Positions 46,949-56,706 are shown, counted from the stretch's first letter. The stretch: DNA of 64,000 nt from Pluralibacter gergoviae ATCC 33028 = NBRC 105706 (GCF_001598855.1 NZ_BCZS01000001.1:1-64000), one strand, 5' to 3'. Numbers and translations: made by a program. Notes: generated from the letters alone by a model not told the origin.

Positions 46949-47962
46949 ATGTCTGAAGGCTGGAATATTGCCATCCTGGGCGCAACGGGCGCCGTAGGTG
47001 AAGCCCTGCTCGACACCCTTGCCGAGCGTCAGTTCCCGGTGGGCGAGATCTTTGCCCTGGCGCGCAGCGAAAGCGCCGGAGAGTCACTGCGCTTTGGCGG
47101 GAAAACCGTACTGGTGCAGGACGCGGCCGAATTTGACTGGACCCAGGCCCAGCTAGCGTTTTTCGCCGCCGGTGCTGAGGCGTCCGCCGCGCACGTGGAA
47201 GAGGCGACCAATTCAGGTTGCCTGGTTATCGATCTCAGCGGGCTGTTTGCCCTCGAGCCGGACGTGCCGCTGGTGGTGCCGGAGGTCAATCCGTTCGTGC
47301 TGGCCGATTACCGCAACCGCAACCTGATTGCGGTCCCGGACAGCCTCACCAGCCAGCTGCTGGCGGCGCTGAAGCCGCTGGTGGACGCCGGCGGCCTGTC
47401 GCGCATCGCCGTAACCAGCCTGATGTCCGCCTCGGCGCAGGGTAAAAAAGCCGTGGACGCGCTGGCGGGGCAGAGCGCGAAGCTGCTCAACGGCATTCCG
47501 ATTGATGAAGAGGACTTCTTTGGCCGCCAGCTGGCGTTCAACATGCTGCCGCTGCTGGCCGATCGCGAAGGCAGCATCGTCGAAGAGCGCCGCATCGTCG
47601 ATCAGGTGCGTAAGATCCTGCAGGACGACGGGCTGATGATCTCCGCGACCTGCGTGCGCGCGCCGGTGTTTTACGGCCACGCGCAGATGGTGAGCTTCGA
47701 GGCGCTGCGCCCGCTGGCCGCCGACGAGGCCCGCGACGCCTTCGCGCGCGGCGAAGATATAGTGCTCTCCGAAGAGGGCGACTTCCCGACCCAGGTCGGC
47801 GACGCCTCCGGCAGCGCGCATCTTTCGGTTGCCTGCGTGCGCAACGACTACGGCATGCCGGAGCAGATCCAGTTCTGGTCCGTTGCCGACAACGTTCGCT
47901 TCGGCGGCGCGCTGATGGCGGTGAAAATCGCCGAGAAGCTGACCCAGGAGTATCTGTACTGA
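46949..47962 (+). CDS. usg: Usg, aspartate-semialdehyde-dehydrogenase-like protein
   Basis: 337 residues. The fold is that of aspartate semialdehyde dehydrogenase: NADP motif [16 protein letters not shown] at the start and the dimerisation domain with [21 protein letters not shown]. At the position of the catalytic cysteine (NPxCxT in active enzymes) it reads [11 protein letters not shown], a serine instead, so it is probably not an active dehydrogenase. E. coli Usg is likewise uncharacterised. It lies between pdxB (63 bp) and truA (1-bp overlap), so it is retained within a conserved operon. Confidence 0.93.
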   Translation: MSEGWNIAILGATGAVGEALLDTLAERQFPVGEIFALARSESAGESLRFGGKTVLVQDAAEFDWTQAQLAFFAAGAEASAAHVEEATNSGCLVIDLSGLFALEPDVPLVVPEVNPFVLADYRNRNLIAVPDSLTSQLLAALKPLVDAGGLSRIAVTSLMSASAQGKKAVDALAGQSAKLLNGIPIDEEDFFGRQLAFNMLPLLADREGSIVEERRIVDQVRKILQDDGLMISATCVRAPVFYGHAQMVSFEALRPLAADEARDAFARGEDIVLSEEGDFPTQVGDASGSAHLSVACVRNDYGMPEQIQFWSVADNVRFGGALMAVKIAEKLTQEYLY

Positions 47963-48762
47963 TGTCGGAAGCGCCGTTTAAAATCGCCCTCGGCATCGAG
48001 TACGACGGCAGTAAATACTACGGCTGGCAGCGTCAGAATGAAGTGCGCAGCGTGCAGGAGAAGCTGGAGAAGGCGCTGTCGCAGGTGGCGAACGAGCCGA
48101 TTAACGTCTTCTGCGCCGGGCGCACCGATGCGGGCGTGCACGGTACCGGGCAGGTGGTGCACTTTGAAACCCGCGCCGAACGTAAAGACGCCGCCTGGAC
48201 GCTGGGCGTCAACGCCAACCTGCCGGCAGATATCGCCGTGCGCTGGGTTAAAGCGGTGCCGGAGGACTTTCACGCCCGCTTCAGCGCCACCGCCCGCCGC
48301 TATCGCTATATTATCTATAATCATCGCCTGCGTCCGGCGGTGCTCGGCCACGGCGTGACCCATTACCATCAGCCGCTGGACGCCGATCGCATGCAGCGCG
48401 CCGCCCAGTGCCTGCTCGGCGAGAACGACTTTACTTCGTTCCGGGCGGTGCAGTGCCAGTCCCGCACGCCGTGGCGTAACGTGATGCACATTAACGTTGC
48501 CCGCTACGGAGCCTACGTGGTGGTGGATATAAAAGCCAACGCTTTCGTCCACCACATGGTGCGCAATATCGTCGGCAGCCTGCTGGAAGTGGGGGCCGGA
48601 CACCAGCCGGAAGGCTGGATTGCCGAACTGCTGGCGGCAAAGGACCGCACGCTGGCCGCCGCCACGGCGAAAGCCGAGGGGCTCTATCTGGTAGCCGTGG
48701 ATTACCCCGCGCGCTTTGCGCTGCCGCAATCACATATGGGCCCGCTGTTTCTGGCGGACTGA
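47962..48762 (+). CDS. truA: tRNA pseudouridine(38-40) synthase TruA
   Basis: 266 residues. It converts uridines 38, 39 and 40 in the anticodon arm of many tRNAs. The catalytic Asp56 is in [14 protein letters not shown]; the later motifs RRYRYIIYN and [15 protein letters not shown] are typical. ATG overlaps the usg stop (TGATG). It is a few residues shorter than E. coli TruA at the N-terminus. In E. coli it belongs to the pdxB-usg-truA-dedA operon. Confidence 0.97.
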   Translation: MSEAPFKIALGIEYDGSKYYGWQRQNEVRSVQEKLEKALSQVANEPINVFCAGRTDAGVHGTGQVVHFETRAERKDAAWTLGVNANLPADIAVRWVKAVPEDFHARFSATARRYRYIIYNHRLRPAVLGHGVTHYHQPLDADRMQRAAQCLLGENDFTSFRAVQCQSRTPWRNVMHINVARYGAYVVVDIKANAFVHHMVRNIVGSLLEVGAGHQPEGWIAELLAAKDRTLAAATAKAEGLYLVAVDYPARFALPQSHMGPLFLAD

Positions 48763-48788
48763 ATGCCGTTATTTAAGGTTAAGCGACT

Positions 48789-49445
48789 ATGGAACTGATT
48801 AGCTTTCTGATTGATTTTATCCTGCACATTGATGTGCACCTTGCCGAGCTTGTTGCCCAGTACGGCGTATGGATCTACGCCATTTTGTTTCTGATCCTGT
48901 TCTGCGAAACCGGCCTGGTGGTGACGCCGTTTCTGCCGGGCGACTCGCTGCTGTTTGTGGCCGGCGCGCTGTCGGCGCTGCCGACCAACGATCTCAACGT
49001 TCACCTGATGGTGGCGCTGATGGTGATTGCCGCCGTTATCGGCGATGCGGTCAACTACACGATTGGCCGACTGTTCGGTGAAAAGCTGTTCAGCAATCCG
49101 AACTCGAAGATTTTCCGCCGCAGCTATCTCGACAAGACCCACCGGTTCTACGAAAAGCACGGCGGAAAAACCATTATCCTGGCCCGCTTTGTGCCCATCG
49201 TGCGTACCTTCGCGCCGTTTGTCGCCGGGATGGGGCACATGTCCTACCGCCACTTTGCCGCCTATAACGTCATCGGCGCGCTGCTGTGGGTGCTGCTGTT
49301 CACCTACGCCGGCTATCTGTTTGGCGATCTGCCCATCGTGCAGGAGAATCTCAAGCTGCTGATTGTCGGCATCATCGTGGTTTCCATCCTGCCGGGCGTG
49401 ATTGAAATTATCCGCCACAGGCGTGCCGCGCGCGCTGTGAAGTAG
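48789..49445 (+). CDS. dedA: DedA-family inner-membrane protein DedA
   Basis: 218 residues, near the E. coli length. The SNARE-associated/DedA fold is visible: [24 protein letters not shown], then [14 protein letters not shown] and the charged re-entrant stretch [25 protein letters not shown] with conserved Arg and Glu/Asp residues. DedA proteins are proposed undecaprenyl-phosphate or phospholipid flippases, tied to proton-motive force and cell division; redundancy with YqjA and YghB is known in E. coli. It follows truA by 26 bp and ends at a terminator before accD. Confidence 0.95.
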   Translation: MELISFLIDFILHIDVHLAELVAQYGVWIYAILFLILFCETGLVVTPFLPGDSLLFVAGALSALPTNDLNVHLMVALMVIAAVIGDAVNYTIGRLFGEKLFSNPNSKIFRRSYLDKTHRFYEKHGGKTIILARFVPIVRTFAPFVAGMGHMSYRHFAAYNVIGALLWVLLFTYAGYLFGDLPIVQENLKLLIVGIIVVSILPGVIEIIRHRRAARAVK

Positions 49446-49458
49446 CCGCTGGCGCCGG

Positions 49459-49498
49459 AAAAGGTGGTTGAAAAGCAACCGGTTCGACCACTTTTTTA
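49459..49498 (+). terminator. dedA terminator
   Basis: An imperfect stem (AAAAGGTGGTTGAA with TTCGACCACTTTT, one bulged G and one G-T pair) followed by T residues, 14 bp after the dedA stop. Confidence 0.8.
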
Positions 49499-49622
49499 TC
49501 CCATGCGCCGAAGTCTTATGTTTTAATGTGCAACATTTCATGGTCTGTAAGCCCCAAAAATGGCATTATTCGCCGCTTACAGCAAAACTGGCATCGACCA
49601 GGTTCAGGCAGAAAGGTTATCA

Positions 49623-50537
49623 ATGAGCTGGATTGAACGAATTAAAAGCAACATCGCCCCGACCCGCAAGGCAAGTATTCCGGAAGGCGTATGGACCAAG
49701 TGCGACAGCTGCGGACAGGTTCTGTACCGCGCCGAGCTGGAGCGCAACCTTGAGGTGTGCCCGAAGTGCGATCACCACATGCGTATGTCAGCGCGCAACC
49801 GCCTGCATAGCCTGCTGGATGAAGGATCCCTCGTGGAGCTGGGCAGCGAGCTTGAGCCAAAGGATGTGCTGAAGTTCCGCGACTCTAAAAAGTATAAAGA
49901 CCGCCTGGCGTCAGCCCAGAAAGAGACCGGCGAAAAAGATGCGCTGGTGGCAATGAAAGGGACGCTGTTCGGTATGCCTGTCGTGGCCGCGGCTTTTGAG
50001 TTCTCCTTTATGGGCGGCTCAATGGGCTCCGTCGTCGGCGCGCGCTTCGTTCGCGCGGTTGAGCAGGCGCTGGAAAACCACTGCCCGCTGATCTGCTTCT
50101 CCGCTTCCGGCGGCGCGCGTATGCAGGAAGCGCTGATGTCGCTGATGCAGATGGCGAAAACCTCCGCCGCGCTGGCAAAAATGCAGGAGCGCGGGCTGCC
50201 GTATATCTCCGTGCTGACCGACCCGACCATGGGCGGCGTCTCCGCGAGCTTTGCGATGCTGGGCGATCTCAACATCGCCGAGCCGAAGGCGCTGATCGGC
50301 TTCGCCGGCCCGCGCGTTATCGAGCAGACCGTGCGCGAGAAGCTGCCGCCGGGCTTCCAGCGCAGCGAATTCCTGATCGAGAAGGGCGCGATTGACATGA
50401 TCGTCCGCCGCCCGGAGATGCGCTTCAAGCTTGCCAGCATTCTGGCGAAGCTGATGAACCTGCCGGCGCCAAACCCGGATGCGCCGCGTGAGCCCATTGA
50501 GGTTCCGCCGGTGTCAGAACAGGAACCAGAGGCCTGA
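49623..50537 (+). CDS. accD: Acetyl-CoA carboxylase carboxyltransferase subunit beta
   Basis: 304 residues, the E. coli length. With AccA it transfers the carboxyl group from biotin to acetyl-CoA, the first step of fatty acid synthesis. The zinc ribbon has Cys27, Cys30, Cys46 and Cys49 ([15 protein letters not shown]); the crotonase-type core includes [25 protein letters not shown] and [15 protein letters not shown]. The start [10 protein letters not shown] is family-standard; the frame stays open for 63 bp upstream to another ATG (49560), which would add 21 residues (see findings). GGTTATCA precedes the ATG. A terminator separates it from folC. Confidence 0.97.
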   Translation: MSWIERIKSNIAPTRKASIPEGVWTKCDSCGQVLYRAELERNLEVCPKCDHHMRMSARNRLHSLLDEGSLVELGSELEPKDVLKFRDSKKYKDRLASAQKETGEKDALVAMKGTLFGMPVVAAAFEFSFMGGSMGSVVGARFVRAVEQALENHCPLICFSASGGARMQEALMSLMQMAKTSAALAKMQERGLPYISVLTDPTMGGVSASFAMLGDLNIAEPKALIGFAGPRVIEQTVREKLPPGFQRSEFLIEKGAIDMIVRRPEMRFKLASILAKLMNLPAPNPDAPREPIEVPPVSEQEPEA

Positions 50538-50549
50538 CAGAGAATCAAC

Positions 50550-50579
50550 AAGGGCAGGGCCATCAGGCGCTGCCCTTTT
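50550..50579 (+). terminator. accD terminator
   Basis: AAGGGCAG with a 12-nt loop and CTGCCCTT then TTA, 12 bp after the accD stop. The short T-run suggests partial read-through to folC. Confidence 0.7.
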
Positions 50580-50622
50580 ACTTTGCTGAGACCTGAGTTA
50601 ACGGTAAAGAGTAACGGGCATC

Positions 50623-51891
50623 ATGGAAAAAACATCACCTCCTCTCGCCACGTCGCCCCTGGCCACGTGGCTTTCTTATCTGGAGCACCTGCACAGCACC
50701 ACCATTGAGCTTGGCCTTGACCGGGTAAGCCGGGTGGCTGAGCGCATGGCGCTGCTGAAGCCTGCGCCGTTCGTTTTCACCGTCGCGGGGACCAACGGCA
50801 AGGGCACCACCTGCCGTACGCTGGAGTCGATGCTCCTTGCGGCCGGCTATCGCGTCGGCGTCTACAGCTCGCCGCACCTGGTGCGCTATACCGAGCGGGT
50901 GCGGGTGCAGGGCGCGGAACTGGATGAAGCGGCGCACGTCGCCTCGTTTGCCGATATTGAGGCCGCGCGCGGCGAGATCTCGCTGACCTACTTTGAGTTT
51001 GGCACCCTGTCGGCGCTGTGGCTGTTTAAGCAGGCGCAGCTTGACGTGGTTATTCTTGAGGTCGGGCTGGGCGGGCGGCTGGACGCCACCAATATCGTCG
51101 ACGCCGACGCGGCGGCGGTGACCAGCATCGCACTGGATCACACCGACTGGCTGGGCCCGGATCGCGAGAGCATCGGCCGCGAAAAAGCGGGCGTGTTCCG
51201 CCGCGGCAAGCCGGCGGTGGTGGGCGAGCCTGATATGCCGCACAGTATCGCTGAGGTGGCCGGCGAGAAGGGCGCCGCGCTGCTGCGTGTCGGCCACGAG
51301 TGGCGCTACGAGGTCGGCCCGCAGGGCTGGCGCTTTAGCGATCCGCAGGGCGTGCTGGACAACCTGCCGCTGCCGCAGGTGCCGCAGCCCAACGCCGCCA
51401 CGGCGCTTGCCCTGCTGCGCGCCAGCGGTCTGGCGGTAAGCGAGCAGGCGATCCGCGACGGTATCCGCAATGCGACGCTTCCGGGGCGCTTTCAGACCGT
51501 GAGTCTGTCGCCGCGCGTGATCCTCGACGTGGCGCACAATCCCCATGCGGCGGGCTATCTGGCCGGGCGGCTTGAGGCCGAGCCGTCTGCCGGGCGCACG
51601 CTGGCGGTGATCGGCATGCTGCACGACAAGGACATCGCCGGCACTCTGGCCTGCCTGACGCCGGTGGTCGATGCGTGGTACTGCGCGCCGCTGGAGGGCC
51701 CGCGCGGGGCGACGGCGGAACAGCTGGTGGAACATTTGCGCAGCGGCAAAGTCTGTGCCACTGTAGCGCAGGCGTGGCGCGCCGCAATGGCGGATGCCCG
51801 CCCGCAAGATACGGTGCTGGTGTGTGGATCGTTCCACACGGTGGCCCATGTGATGGAAGAGATGGACGCGGGGAGAGCCGGTGGCGAGTAA
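50623..51891 (+). CDS. folC: Bifunctional dihydrofolate synthase / folylpolyglutamate synthase
   Basis: 422 residues, the E. coli length. It joins glutamate to dihydropteroate and then lengthens the polyglutamate tail of folates. The ATP site is TVAGTNGKGTTCRTLES (P-loop at about 56-63), with ILEVGLGGRLDATN and DVAHNPHAAGYL in the Mur-ligase-like C-terminal domain. ATG 50623 is used; the first 10 residues vary in the family. The 3' end overlaps dedD by 11 bp. Confidence 0.97.
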   Translation: MEKTSPPLATSPLATWLSYLEHLHSTTIELGLDRVSRVAERMALLKPAPFVFTVAGTNGKGTTCRTLESMLLAAGYRVGVYSSPHLVRYTERVRVQGAELDEAAHVASFADIEAARGEISLTYFEFGTLSALWLFKQAQLDVVILEVGLGGRLDATNIVDADAAAVTSIALDHTDWLGPDRESIGREKAGVFRRGKPAVVGEPDMPHSIAEVAGEKGAALLRVGHEWRYEVGPQGWRFSDPQGVLDNLPLPQVPQPNAATALALLRASGLAVSEQAIRDGIRNATLPGRFQTVSLSPRVILDVAHNPHAAGYLAGRLEAEPSAGRTLAVIGMLHDKDIAGTLACLTPVVDAWYCAPLEGPRGATAEQLVEHLRSGKVCATVAQAWRAAMADARPQDTVLVCGSFHTVAHVMEEMDAGRAGGE

Positions 51892-52570
51892 GTTTCAGAA
51901 TCGTTTAGTCGGAACCATTGCGCTGGTCGCGCTCGGGGTGATCGTGCTCCCCGGGCTGCTTGACGGCCAGAAGAAGCACTATCAGGACGAATTTGCGGCG
52001 ATCCCGCTGGTGCCGAAGCCGGGCGACCGGGAGGAGCCGGACATGCTGCCTGCGGTGACGCAGGCGCTGCCGTCCCAGCCGCCGGAGGGCGCGGCGGAAG
52101 AGGTGCGCGCCGGCGATGCCGCCGCGCCGTCGCTGGATCCCAGCCGCTACGCGGTGAACGGCGCGGGCAGCGATATCGATCAGATCCCGCAGCCGGACCC
52201 GGAACCGGCGCCGAAGCCAAAACCGGCGCCGGTGAAGCCTAAGCCGGCACAGAGCCCGCCGCAGACCGCCGCGACGCCGCCGCCTGCCCAGACCCGGCCG
52301 GTGGCGGAAGAGAAGCCGGCGCCGACCGGCAAGGCATATGTTGTCCAGCTGGGGGCCCTGAAGAATGCCGATAAGGTCAATGAGATCGTCGGCAAGCTGC
52401 GCGGGGCGGGGTATCGGGTTTATACGGCCCCGTCGACGCCGGTGCAGGGTAAAATCACCCGCATTCTGGTTGGCCCGGACGCGTCGAAAGAGAAGATGAA
52501 GGGTTCGCTTGGCGAGCTGAAGAGTCTTTCCGGGCTGAGCGGGGTGGTGATGGGGTATACGCCGAACTGA
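51881..52570 (+). CDS. dedD: Cell division protein DedD (SPOR domain)
   Basis: 229 residues. A short cytoplasmic N-terminus, one membrane helix (LVGTIALVALGVIVLPGLL, 8-26), a long Pro/Lys/Ala-rich periplasmic linker (about 75-150) and a C-terminal SPOR domain (AYVVQLGALKNADKVNEIVG to the end) that binds denuded septal glycan strands. It promotes septal constriction. It is nine residues longer than E. coli DedD owing to the linker. The start is GTG 51881, inside the end of folC, so the two are coupled. Confidence 0.95.
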   Translation: MASKFQNRLVGTIALVALGVIVLPGLLDGQKKHYQDEFAAIPLVPKPGDREEPDMLPAVTQALPSQPPEGAAEEVRAGDAAAPSLDPSRYAVNGAGSDIDQIPQPDPEPAPKPKPAPVKPKPAQSPPQTAATPPPAQTRPVAEEKPAPTGKAYVVQLGALKNADKVNEIVGKLRGAGYRVYTAPSTPVQGKITRILVGPDASKEKMKGSLGELKSLSGLSGVVMGYTPN

Positions 52571-52573
52571 TGA

Positions 52574-52697
52574 TACCCTCATCCCGGTCCTCTCCCTGAC
52601 GGAGATGGGGAAAAGCGCCGGACTCCGTCCCGTGGAAGGAGCAAAAGATCGCACAACCTATCCCCTCTCCCTGTGGGAGAGGGTTAGGGTGAGGGTA
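52574..52697. mobile_element. 124-bp MITE-like element with 23-bp inverted ends
   Basis: The left end TACCCTCATCCCGGTCCTCT (52574-52593, arm runs to 52596) and the right end (52675-52697, complement TACCCTCACCCTAACCCTCT) are imperfect inverted repeats, five mismatches in 23. The right end also folds on its own as CCCTCTCCC-TGT-GGGAGAGGG. The ends resemble the CCCTCACCC(T/C)(A/G)(A/G)CCCTCTCCC palindromes scattered in enterobacterial genomes. It encodes nothing and sits between dedD and the cvpA promoter. Confidence 0.7.
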
Positions 52698-52762
52698 AAA
52701 AATGCATGGCGTTGAATCTTTTTTCAGCGCCGTTTTTATTTGAGCAGGGGCAGGAAATCCCT

Positions 52763-52778
52763 ACGCAAACGTTTTCTT
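52763..52778 (+). promoter_or_regulatory. PurR operator of cvpA-purF
   Basis: ACGCAAACGTTTTCTT matches the PurR box ACGCAAACGTTTGCGT in its left half and centre. A -10-like TAGAAT follows at 52786-52791, so bound PurR would cover the promoter. Confidence 0.85.
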
Positions 52779-52835
52779 TTTCTGTTAGAATGCGCCCCGA
52801 ACTGGACGACAGGGCGTAACAATTGTGGGACAAAT

Positions 52836-53324
52836 ATGGTCTGGATTGATTATGCCATCATTGCGGTGATCGGTTTTTCCTGTCTGGTAAGCCTTATCCG
52901 CGGCTTTGTTCGTGAAGCGTTGTCACTGGTAACCTGGGGCTGTGCCTTCTTTGTTGCCAGTCACTACTACACTTACCTGTCGGTCTGGTTTACGGGCTTT
53001 GAAGACGAACTGGTGCGCAACGGCATCGCCATCGCGCTGCTGTTTGTCGCAACGCTGATTGTCGGCGCTATCGTTAACTACGTTATCGGTACGCTGGTTG
53101 AAAAGACGGGCCTGTCGGGAACCGATCGGGTGCTGGGGATCTGCTTTGGCGCGCTGCGTGGCGTGCTGATCGTCGCCGCCATCCTCTTCTTCCTCGACAC
53201 CTTTACCGGCTTTTCCAAAAGCGAGGACTGGCAGAAGTCGCAGCTGATCCCGCAGTTCAGCGTTGTCATCAGGATGTTTTTTGATTACCTGCAAAGCTCG
53301 TCGAGTTTCTTGCCCAAAGCATAA
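52836..53324 (+). CDS. cvpA: Inner-membrane protein CvpA
   Basis: 162 residues, the E. coli length, with four membrane helices ([26 protein letters not shown] at the start is the conserved signature). It was named for colicin V production; it is also linked to bile/deoxycholate resistance and its mechanism is unknown. ATG 52836 gives MVWIDYAII; an earlier in-frame start 96 bp upstream would run through the promoter and is rejected. It is co-transcribed with purF (32-bp gap) under PurR control. Confidence 0.96.
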   Translation: MVWIDYAIIAVIGFSCLVSLIRGFVREALSLVTWGCAFFVASHYYTYLSVWFTGFEDELVRNGIAIALLFVATLIVGAIVNYVIGTLVEKTGLSGTDRVLGICFGALRGVLIVAAILFFLDTFTGFSKSEDWQKSQLIPQFSVVIRMFFDYLQSSSSFLPKA

Positions 53325-53356
53325 GCGGCGGGTGTACTGAACGAGGAAAAAGACGT

Positions 53357-54874
53357 ATGTGCGGTATTGTCGGGATCACCGGTTTCATGCCGGTAAACCA
53401 GTCTATTTATGACGCGTTAACGGTGCTGCAGCACCGCGGGCAGGATGCCGCAGGCATCATCACCATCGATGCAAACAACTGCTTTCGTTTGCGCAAGGCC
53501 AACGGCCTGGTGAGCGATGTGTTTGAAGCCCGGCACATGCAGCGTCTGCAGGGCAATATGGGGCTGGGGCACGTACGTTATCCCACGGCAGGCAGCTCCA
53601 GCGCCTCCGAGGCGCAGCCGTTTTACGTTAACTCCCCCTACGGCATTACGCTTGCCCACAACGGCAATCTGACCAATGCCCACGAGCTGCGTAAAAAGCT
53701 GTTTGAAGAGAAGCGCCGCCACATCAACACCACTTCTGATTCTGAAATCCTGCTCAACATTTTCGCCAGCGAGCTGGACAACTTCCGCCACTACCCGCTG
53801 GAGGCTGACAATATCTTTGCCGCCATCGCGGCGACCAACCGTCAGATCCGCGGCGCCTACGCCTGCGTGGCGATGATCATCGGCCACGGCATGGTGGCGT
53901 TTCGCGACCCGAACGGCATTCGCCCGCTGGTGCTCGGCAAGCGCGATCTCGGCGATGGCCGCACCGAATATATGGTGGCGTCAGAAAGCGTGGCGCTGGA
54001 CACGCTGGGTTTCGAATTCCTGCGCGACGTCGCGCCGGGCGAGGCTATCTACATCACGGAAAAGGGCCAGCTGTTCACCCGCCAGTGCGCCGATAACCCG
54101 GTCAGCAATCCGTGCCTGTTTGAATACGTCTACTTCGCCCGCCCGGACTCCTTCATCGACAAGATTTCCGTCTACAGCGCCCGCGTAAACATGGGCACCA
54201 AGCTTGGCGAGAAGATTGCCCGCGAGTGGGAAGATCTGGATATCGACGTGGTTATCCCGATTCCGGAAACCTCCTGCGATATCGCGCTGGAGATTGCCCG
54301 CATTCTGGACAAACCCTATCGCCAGGGCTTCGTGAAGAACCGCTACGTTGGCCGCACCTTTATCATGCCGGGCCAGCAGCTGCGCCGTAAGTCGGTGCGC
54401 CGCAAGCTCAACGCCAACCGCGCCGAGTTTCGCGACAAGAACGTGCTACTGGTGGATGACTCCATCGTACGCGGCACCACCTCCGAGCAGATTATTGAGA
54501 TGGCTCGTGAAGCCGGGGCGAAGAAGGTCTATCTCGCCTCCGCCGCGCCGGAAATTCGCTTCCCTAACGTCTACGGCATCGACATGCCGACCGCCACGGA
54601 GCTGATTGCCCACGGCCGCGAAGTGGAAGAGATCCGCCAGATCATCGGCGCCGACGGCCTGATTTTCCAGGATCTGAACGATCTCATCGACGCGGTGCGC
54701 GCCGAGAACCCGGATATTCAGCAGTTTGAGTGCTCGGTGTTCAACGGCGTCTACGTCACCCGCGACGTCAACCAGCAGTACCTCGACTATCTCGACACGC
54801 TGCGCAATGATGATGCCAAGGCCCTGCAGCTGCAGAACGAGGTGGAGAACCTCGAAATGCATAACGAAGGCTAA
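53357..54874 (+). CDS. purF: Amidophosphoribosyltransferase
   Basis: 505 residues, the E. coli length. It makes 5-phosphoribosylamine from PRPP and glutamine, the first committed purine step. Cys2 of MCGIVGI is the N-terminal nucleophile of the glutaminase domain; [17 protein letters not shown] and AHNGNLTNA line that site. The PRPP loop is [17 protein letters not shown] near residue 366. AACGAGG lies 11 bp before the ATG. A strong hairpin follows the gene. Confidence 0.98.
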   Translation: MCGIVGITGFMPVNQSIYDALTVLQHRGQDAAGIITIDANNCFRLRKANGLVSDVFEARHMQRLQGNMGLGHVRYPTAGSSSASEAQPFYVNSPYGITLAHNGNLTNAHELRKKLFEEKRRHINTTSDSEILLNIFASELDNFRHYPLEADNIFAAIAATNRQIRGAYACVAMIIGHGMVAFRDPNGIRPLVLGKRDLGDGRTEYMVASESVALDTLGFEFLRDVAPGEAIYITEKGQLFTRQCADNPVSNPCLFEYVYFARPDSFIDKISVYSARVNMGTKLGEKIAREWEDLDIDVVIPIPETSCDIALEIARILDKPYRQGFVKNRYVGRTFIMPGQQLRRKSVRRKLNANRAEFRDKNVLLVDDSIVRGTTSEQIIEMAREAGAKKVYLASAAPEIRFPNVYGIDMPTATELIAHGREVEEIRQIIGADGLIFQDLNDLIDAVRAENPDIQQFECSVFNGVYVTRDVNQQYLDYLDTLRNDDAKALQLQNEVENLEMHNEG

Positions 54875-54881
54875 GCCGCGC

Positions 54882-54908
54882 GCCGCCCTCTCATCCGGAG
54901 AGGGCGGC
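54882..54908 (+). terminator. purF terminator-like hairpin
   Basis: GCCGCCCTCT, 7-nt loop, AGAGGGCGGC, a 10-bp stem then TCTCCTT, seven bases after the purF stop. T-tract is weak. Confidence 0.7.
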
Positions 54909-54968
54909 TCTCCTTGCATCGCCGCCTGAAATACGGCACAGTCTGGCCAACGATTTACGGGGCCAGCT

Positions 54969-55538
54969 ATGAAAAGACTTATCATCGGGATCTCCGGCGC
55001 CAGCGGCGCCATTTACGGCGTCCGGCTGCTGCAGGTGCTGCGCGACCTCGCCGAGGTCGAAACTCACCTGGTGATGAGCCAGGCGGCGCGCCAGACGCTC
55101 TCTCTGGAAACCGATCTCTCCCTGCGCGACGTGCAGGCGCTGGCCGACGCGGTGCACGACGCCCGCGATATCGCCGCCAGCATCTCTTCCGGTTCGTTTA
55201 AGACTGCCGGTATGGTCATTCTGCCCTGCTCGATGAAAACCCTCTCCGGCATCGTCAACAGCTATACCGACGGCCTGCTGACGCGCGCCGCCGACGTGGT
55301 GCTCAAGGAGCGCCGCCCGCTGGTACTCTGCGTGCGCGAAACGCCGCTGCACCTGGGGCACCTGCGGCTGATGACCCAGGCGGCGGAAATTGGCGCGGTG
55401 ATCATGCCGCCGGTGCCCGCGTTCTATCATCGTCCGCAAACCCTCGATGATGTCATCAATCAGACGGTTAACCGCGTGCTCGACCAGTTCGATATTGAAT
55501 TACCGGAAGATCTTTTCCAGCGCTGGCATGGCGCATAG
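54969..55538 (+). CDS. ubiX: Flavin prenyltransferase UbiX
   Basis: 189 residues, the E. coli length. It attaches dimethylallyl to FMN, giving the prenylated flavin that UbiD needs for decarboxylation in ubiquinone synthesis. Visible are the flavin-binding GISGASGAIYGVRLL at 7-21, SSGSFKTAGMVILPCSMKTLSGI, and RRPLVLCVRETPLHLGHLRLM. It stands after the purF hairpin; a GGGGCCAGCT context before ATG 54969 gives a weak ribosome-binding site. Confidence 0.97.
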   Translation: MKRLIIGISGASGAIYGVRLLQVLRDLAEVETHLVMSQAARQTLSLETDLSLRDVQALADAVHDARDIAASISSGSFKTAGMVILPCSMKTLSGIVNSYTDGLLTRAADVVLKERRPLVLCVRETPLHLGHLRLMTQAAEIGAVIMPPVPAFYHRPQTLDDVINQTVNRVLDQFDIELPEDLFQRWHGA

Positions 55539-55549
55539 GCCGGGGGTAG

Positions 55550-55566
55550 TGCATCTTTTTGGTGCA
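55550..55566 (+). promoter_or_regulatory. NtrC site upstream of argT
   Basis: TGCATCTTTTTGGTGCA matches the NtrC enhancer consensus TGCACCAAAATGGTGCA at its symmetric ends. It is about 175 bp upstream of the sigma-54 promoter, the usual enhancer distance. Confidence 0.8.
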
Positions 55567-55724
55567 CGCCCCGCCGGTAAGCGATTTTGCAATCCCGATC
55601 AAATCCTCAGCATTTAGTCCTCTTTTTGCGCGTTTAGCGCTGCGGTTTATTCTGCGAAGCTGTTATCTTTCATTTGCGAACAATTCTGCAACATATGCTT
55701 AACGTCTCGCCGCGTTCGGGCATA

Positions 55725-55740
55725 TGGCATGAAACCTGCA
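55725..55740 (+). promoter_or_regulatory. Sigma-54 promoter of argT
   Basis: TGGCATGAAACCTGCA has GG (-24) and GC (-12) separated by ten bases, as sigma-54 requires. It lies 73 bp before argT and matches the nitrogen-controlled argT promoter of enteric bacteria. Confidence 0.85.
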
Positions 55741-55812
55741 GTACTGTTTTGCAACTGCACAACACCACTGACTACATAACACGCAAACGCATAAGACACT
55801 TAAGGGTAATGT

Positions 55813-56595
55813 ATGAAGAAGACGGTTCTGGCTCTCTCTTTACTGCTCGGTATGGGCACTGTTTCGGGCGCATTTGCCGCGCTGCCGCAGACGGTACGTA
55901 TCGGCACCGATGCGACCTATGCACCGTTCTCCTCCAAGGATGCGAAAGGGGACTTTGTGGGCTTTGATATCGATCTGGGTAACGAGATGTGCAAACGCAT
56001 GCAGGTGAAATGCACCTGGGTCGGCACGGATTTTGACTCCCTGATCCCCTCTCTGAAGGCGAAGAAAATTGATGCCATCATCTCCTCGCTCTCCATCACC
56101 GAGAAGCGCCAGCAGGAAATCGGCTTCTCCGAGAAGCTGTATGCGGCGGATTCGCGCCTGATTGCCGCCAAAGGTTCGCCGATCGTGCCGACCATTGCGT
56201 CGCTGAAGGGTAAACACGTCGGCGTGCTGCAGGGCTCCACCCAGGAGGCCTATGCCAATGACAACTGGCGCAGCAAGGGCGTGGACGTGGTGCCTTACCA
56301 GAACCAGGACCTGATCTATGCGGACCTGACCGCCGGCCGCCTTGACGCCGCGTTCCAGGATGAAGTGGCCGCCAGCGAAGGCTTCCTCAAGCAGCCCGTC
56401 GGCAAAGAGTATGCCTTTGCCGGTCCTTCGGTGAAGGATAAAAAATACTTCGGTGACGGTACCGGGGTTGGCCTGCGTAAAGACGATACCGAGCTGAAGG
56501 CTGCCTTCGATAAGGCTTTTGATTCTCTGCGTAAAGACGGCACTTACGACAAGATGGCGAAGAAGTACTTCGACTTTAACGTCTACGGTGACTAA
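55813..56595 (+). CDS. argT: Lysine/arginine/ornithine-binding periplasmic protein ArgT
   Basis: 260 residues with a 22-residue signal peptide ([20 protein letters not shown], then FA). It binds Lys, Arg or Orn and delivers them to the HisQMP transporter. Family features: [26 protein letters not shown] at the mature start, [23 protein letters not shown] and [16 protein letters not shown]. It is about 66% identical by eye to HisJ downstream, the product of an old duplication. It has its own NtrC/sigma-54 control. Confidence 0.97.
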   Translation: MKKTVLALSLLLGMGTVSGAFAALPQTVRIGTDATYAPFSSKDAKGDFVGFDIDLGNEMCKRMQVKCTWVGTDFDSLIPSLKAKKIDAIISSLSITEKRQQEIGFSEKLYAADSRLIAAKGSPIVPTIASLKGKHVGVLQGSTQEAYANDNWRSKGVDVVPYQNQDLIYADLTAGRLDAAFQDEVAASEGFLKQPVGKEYAFAGPSVKDKKYFGDGTGVGLRKDDTELKAAFDKAFDSLRKDGTYDKMAKKYFDFNVYGD

Positions 56596-56603
56596 GACTG
56601 AGT

Positions 56604-56624
56604 GGCCCGGCTTGCCGGGCCTTT
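56604..56624 (+). terminator. Hairpin after argT
   Basis: GGCCCGG, loop CTTG, CCGGGCC then TTT, eight bases after the argT stop. With only three T residues it may attenuate rather than stop transcription into hisJ. Confidence 0.7.
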
Positions 56625-56667
56625 CGGGCTGAGCAGTTATCTATACAGGTGCAACAAAACAGAGTGC

Positions 56668-56706
56668 TGCCTCTTTTTGGTGCTTGATATGCACCACAAT
56701 GATGCG
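56668..56706 (+). promoter_or_regulatory. Paired NtrC-like sites upstream of hisJ
   Basis: TGCCTCTTTTTGGTGCT (56668-56684) and TGCACCACAATGATGCG (56690-56706) each resemble the NtrC consensus and lie 22 bp apart centre to centre, about 145-180 bp before hisJ. A second nitrogen input to the transporter operon would be expected in this family. Confidence 0.6.
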
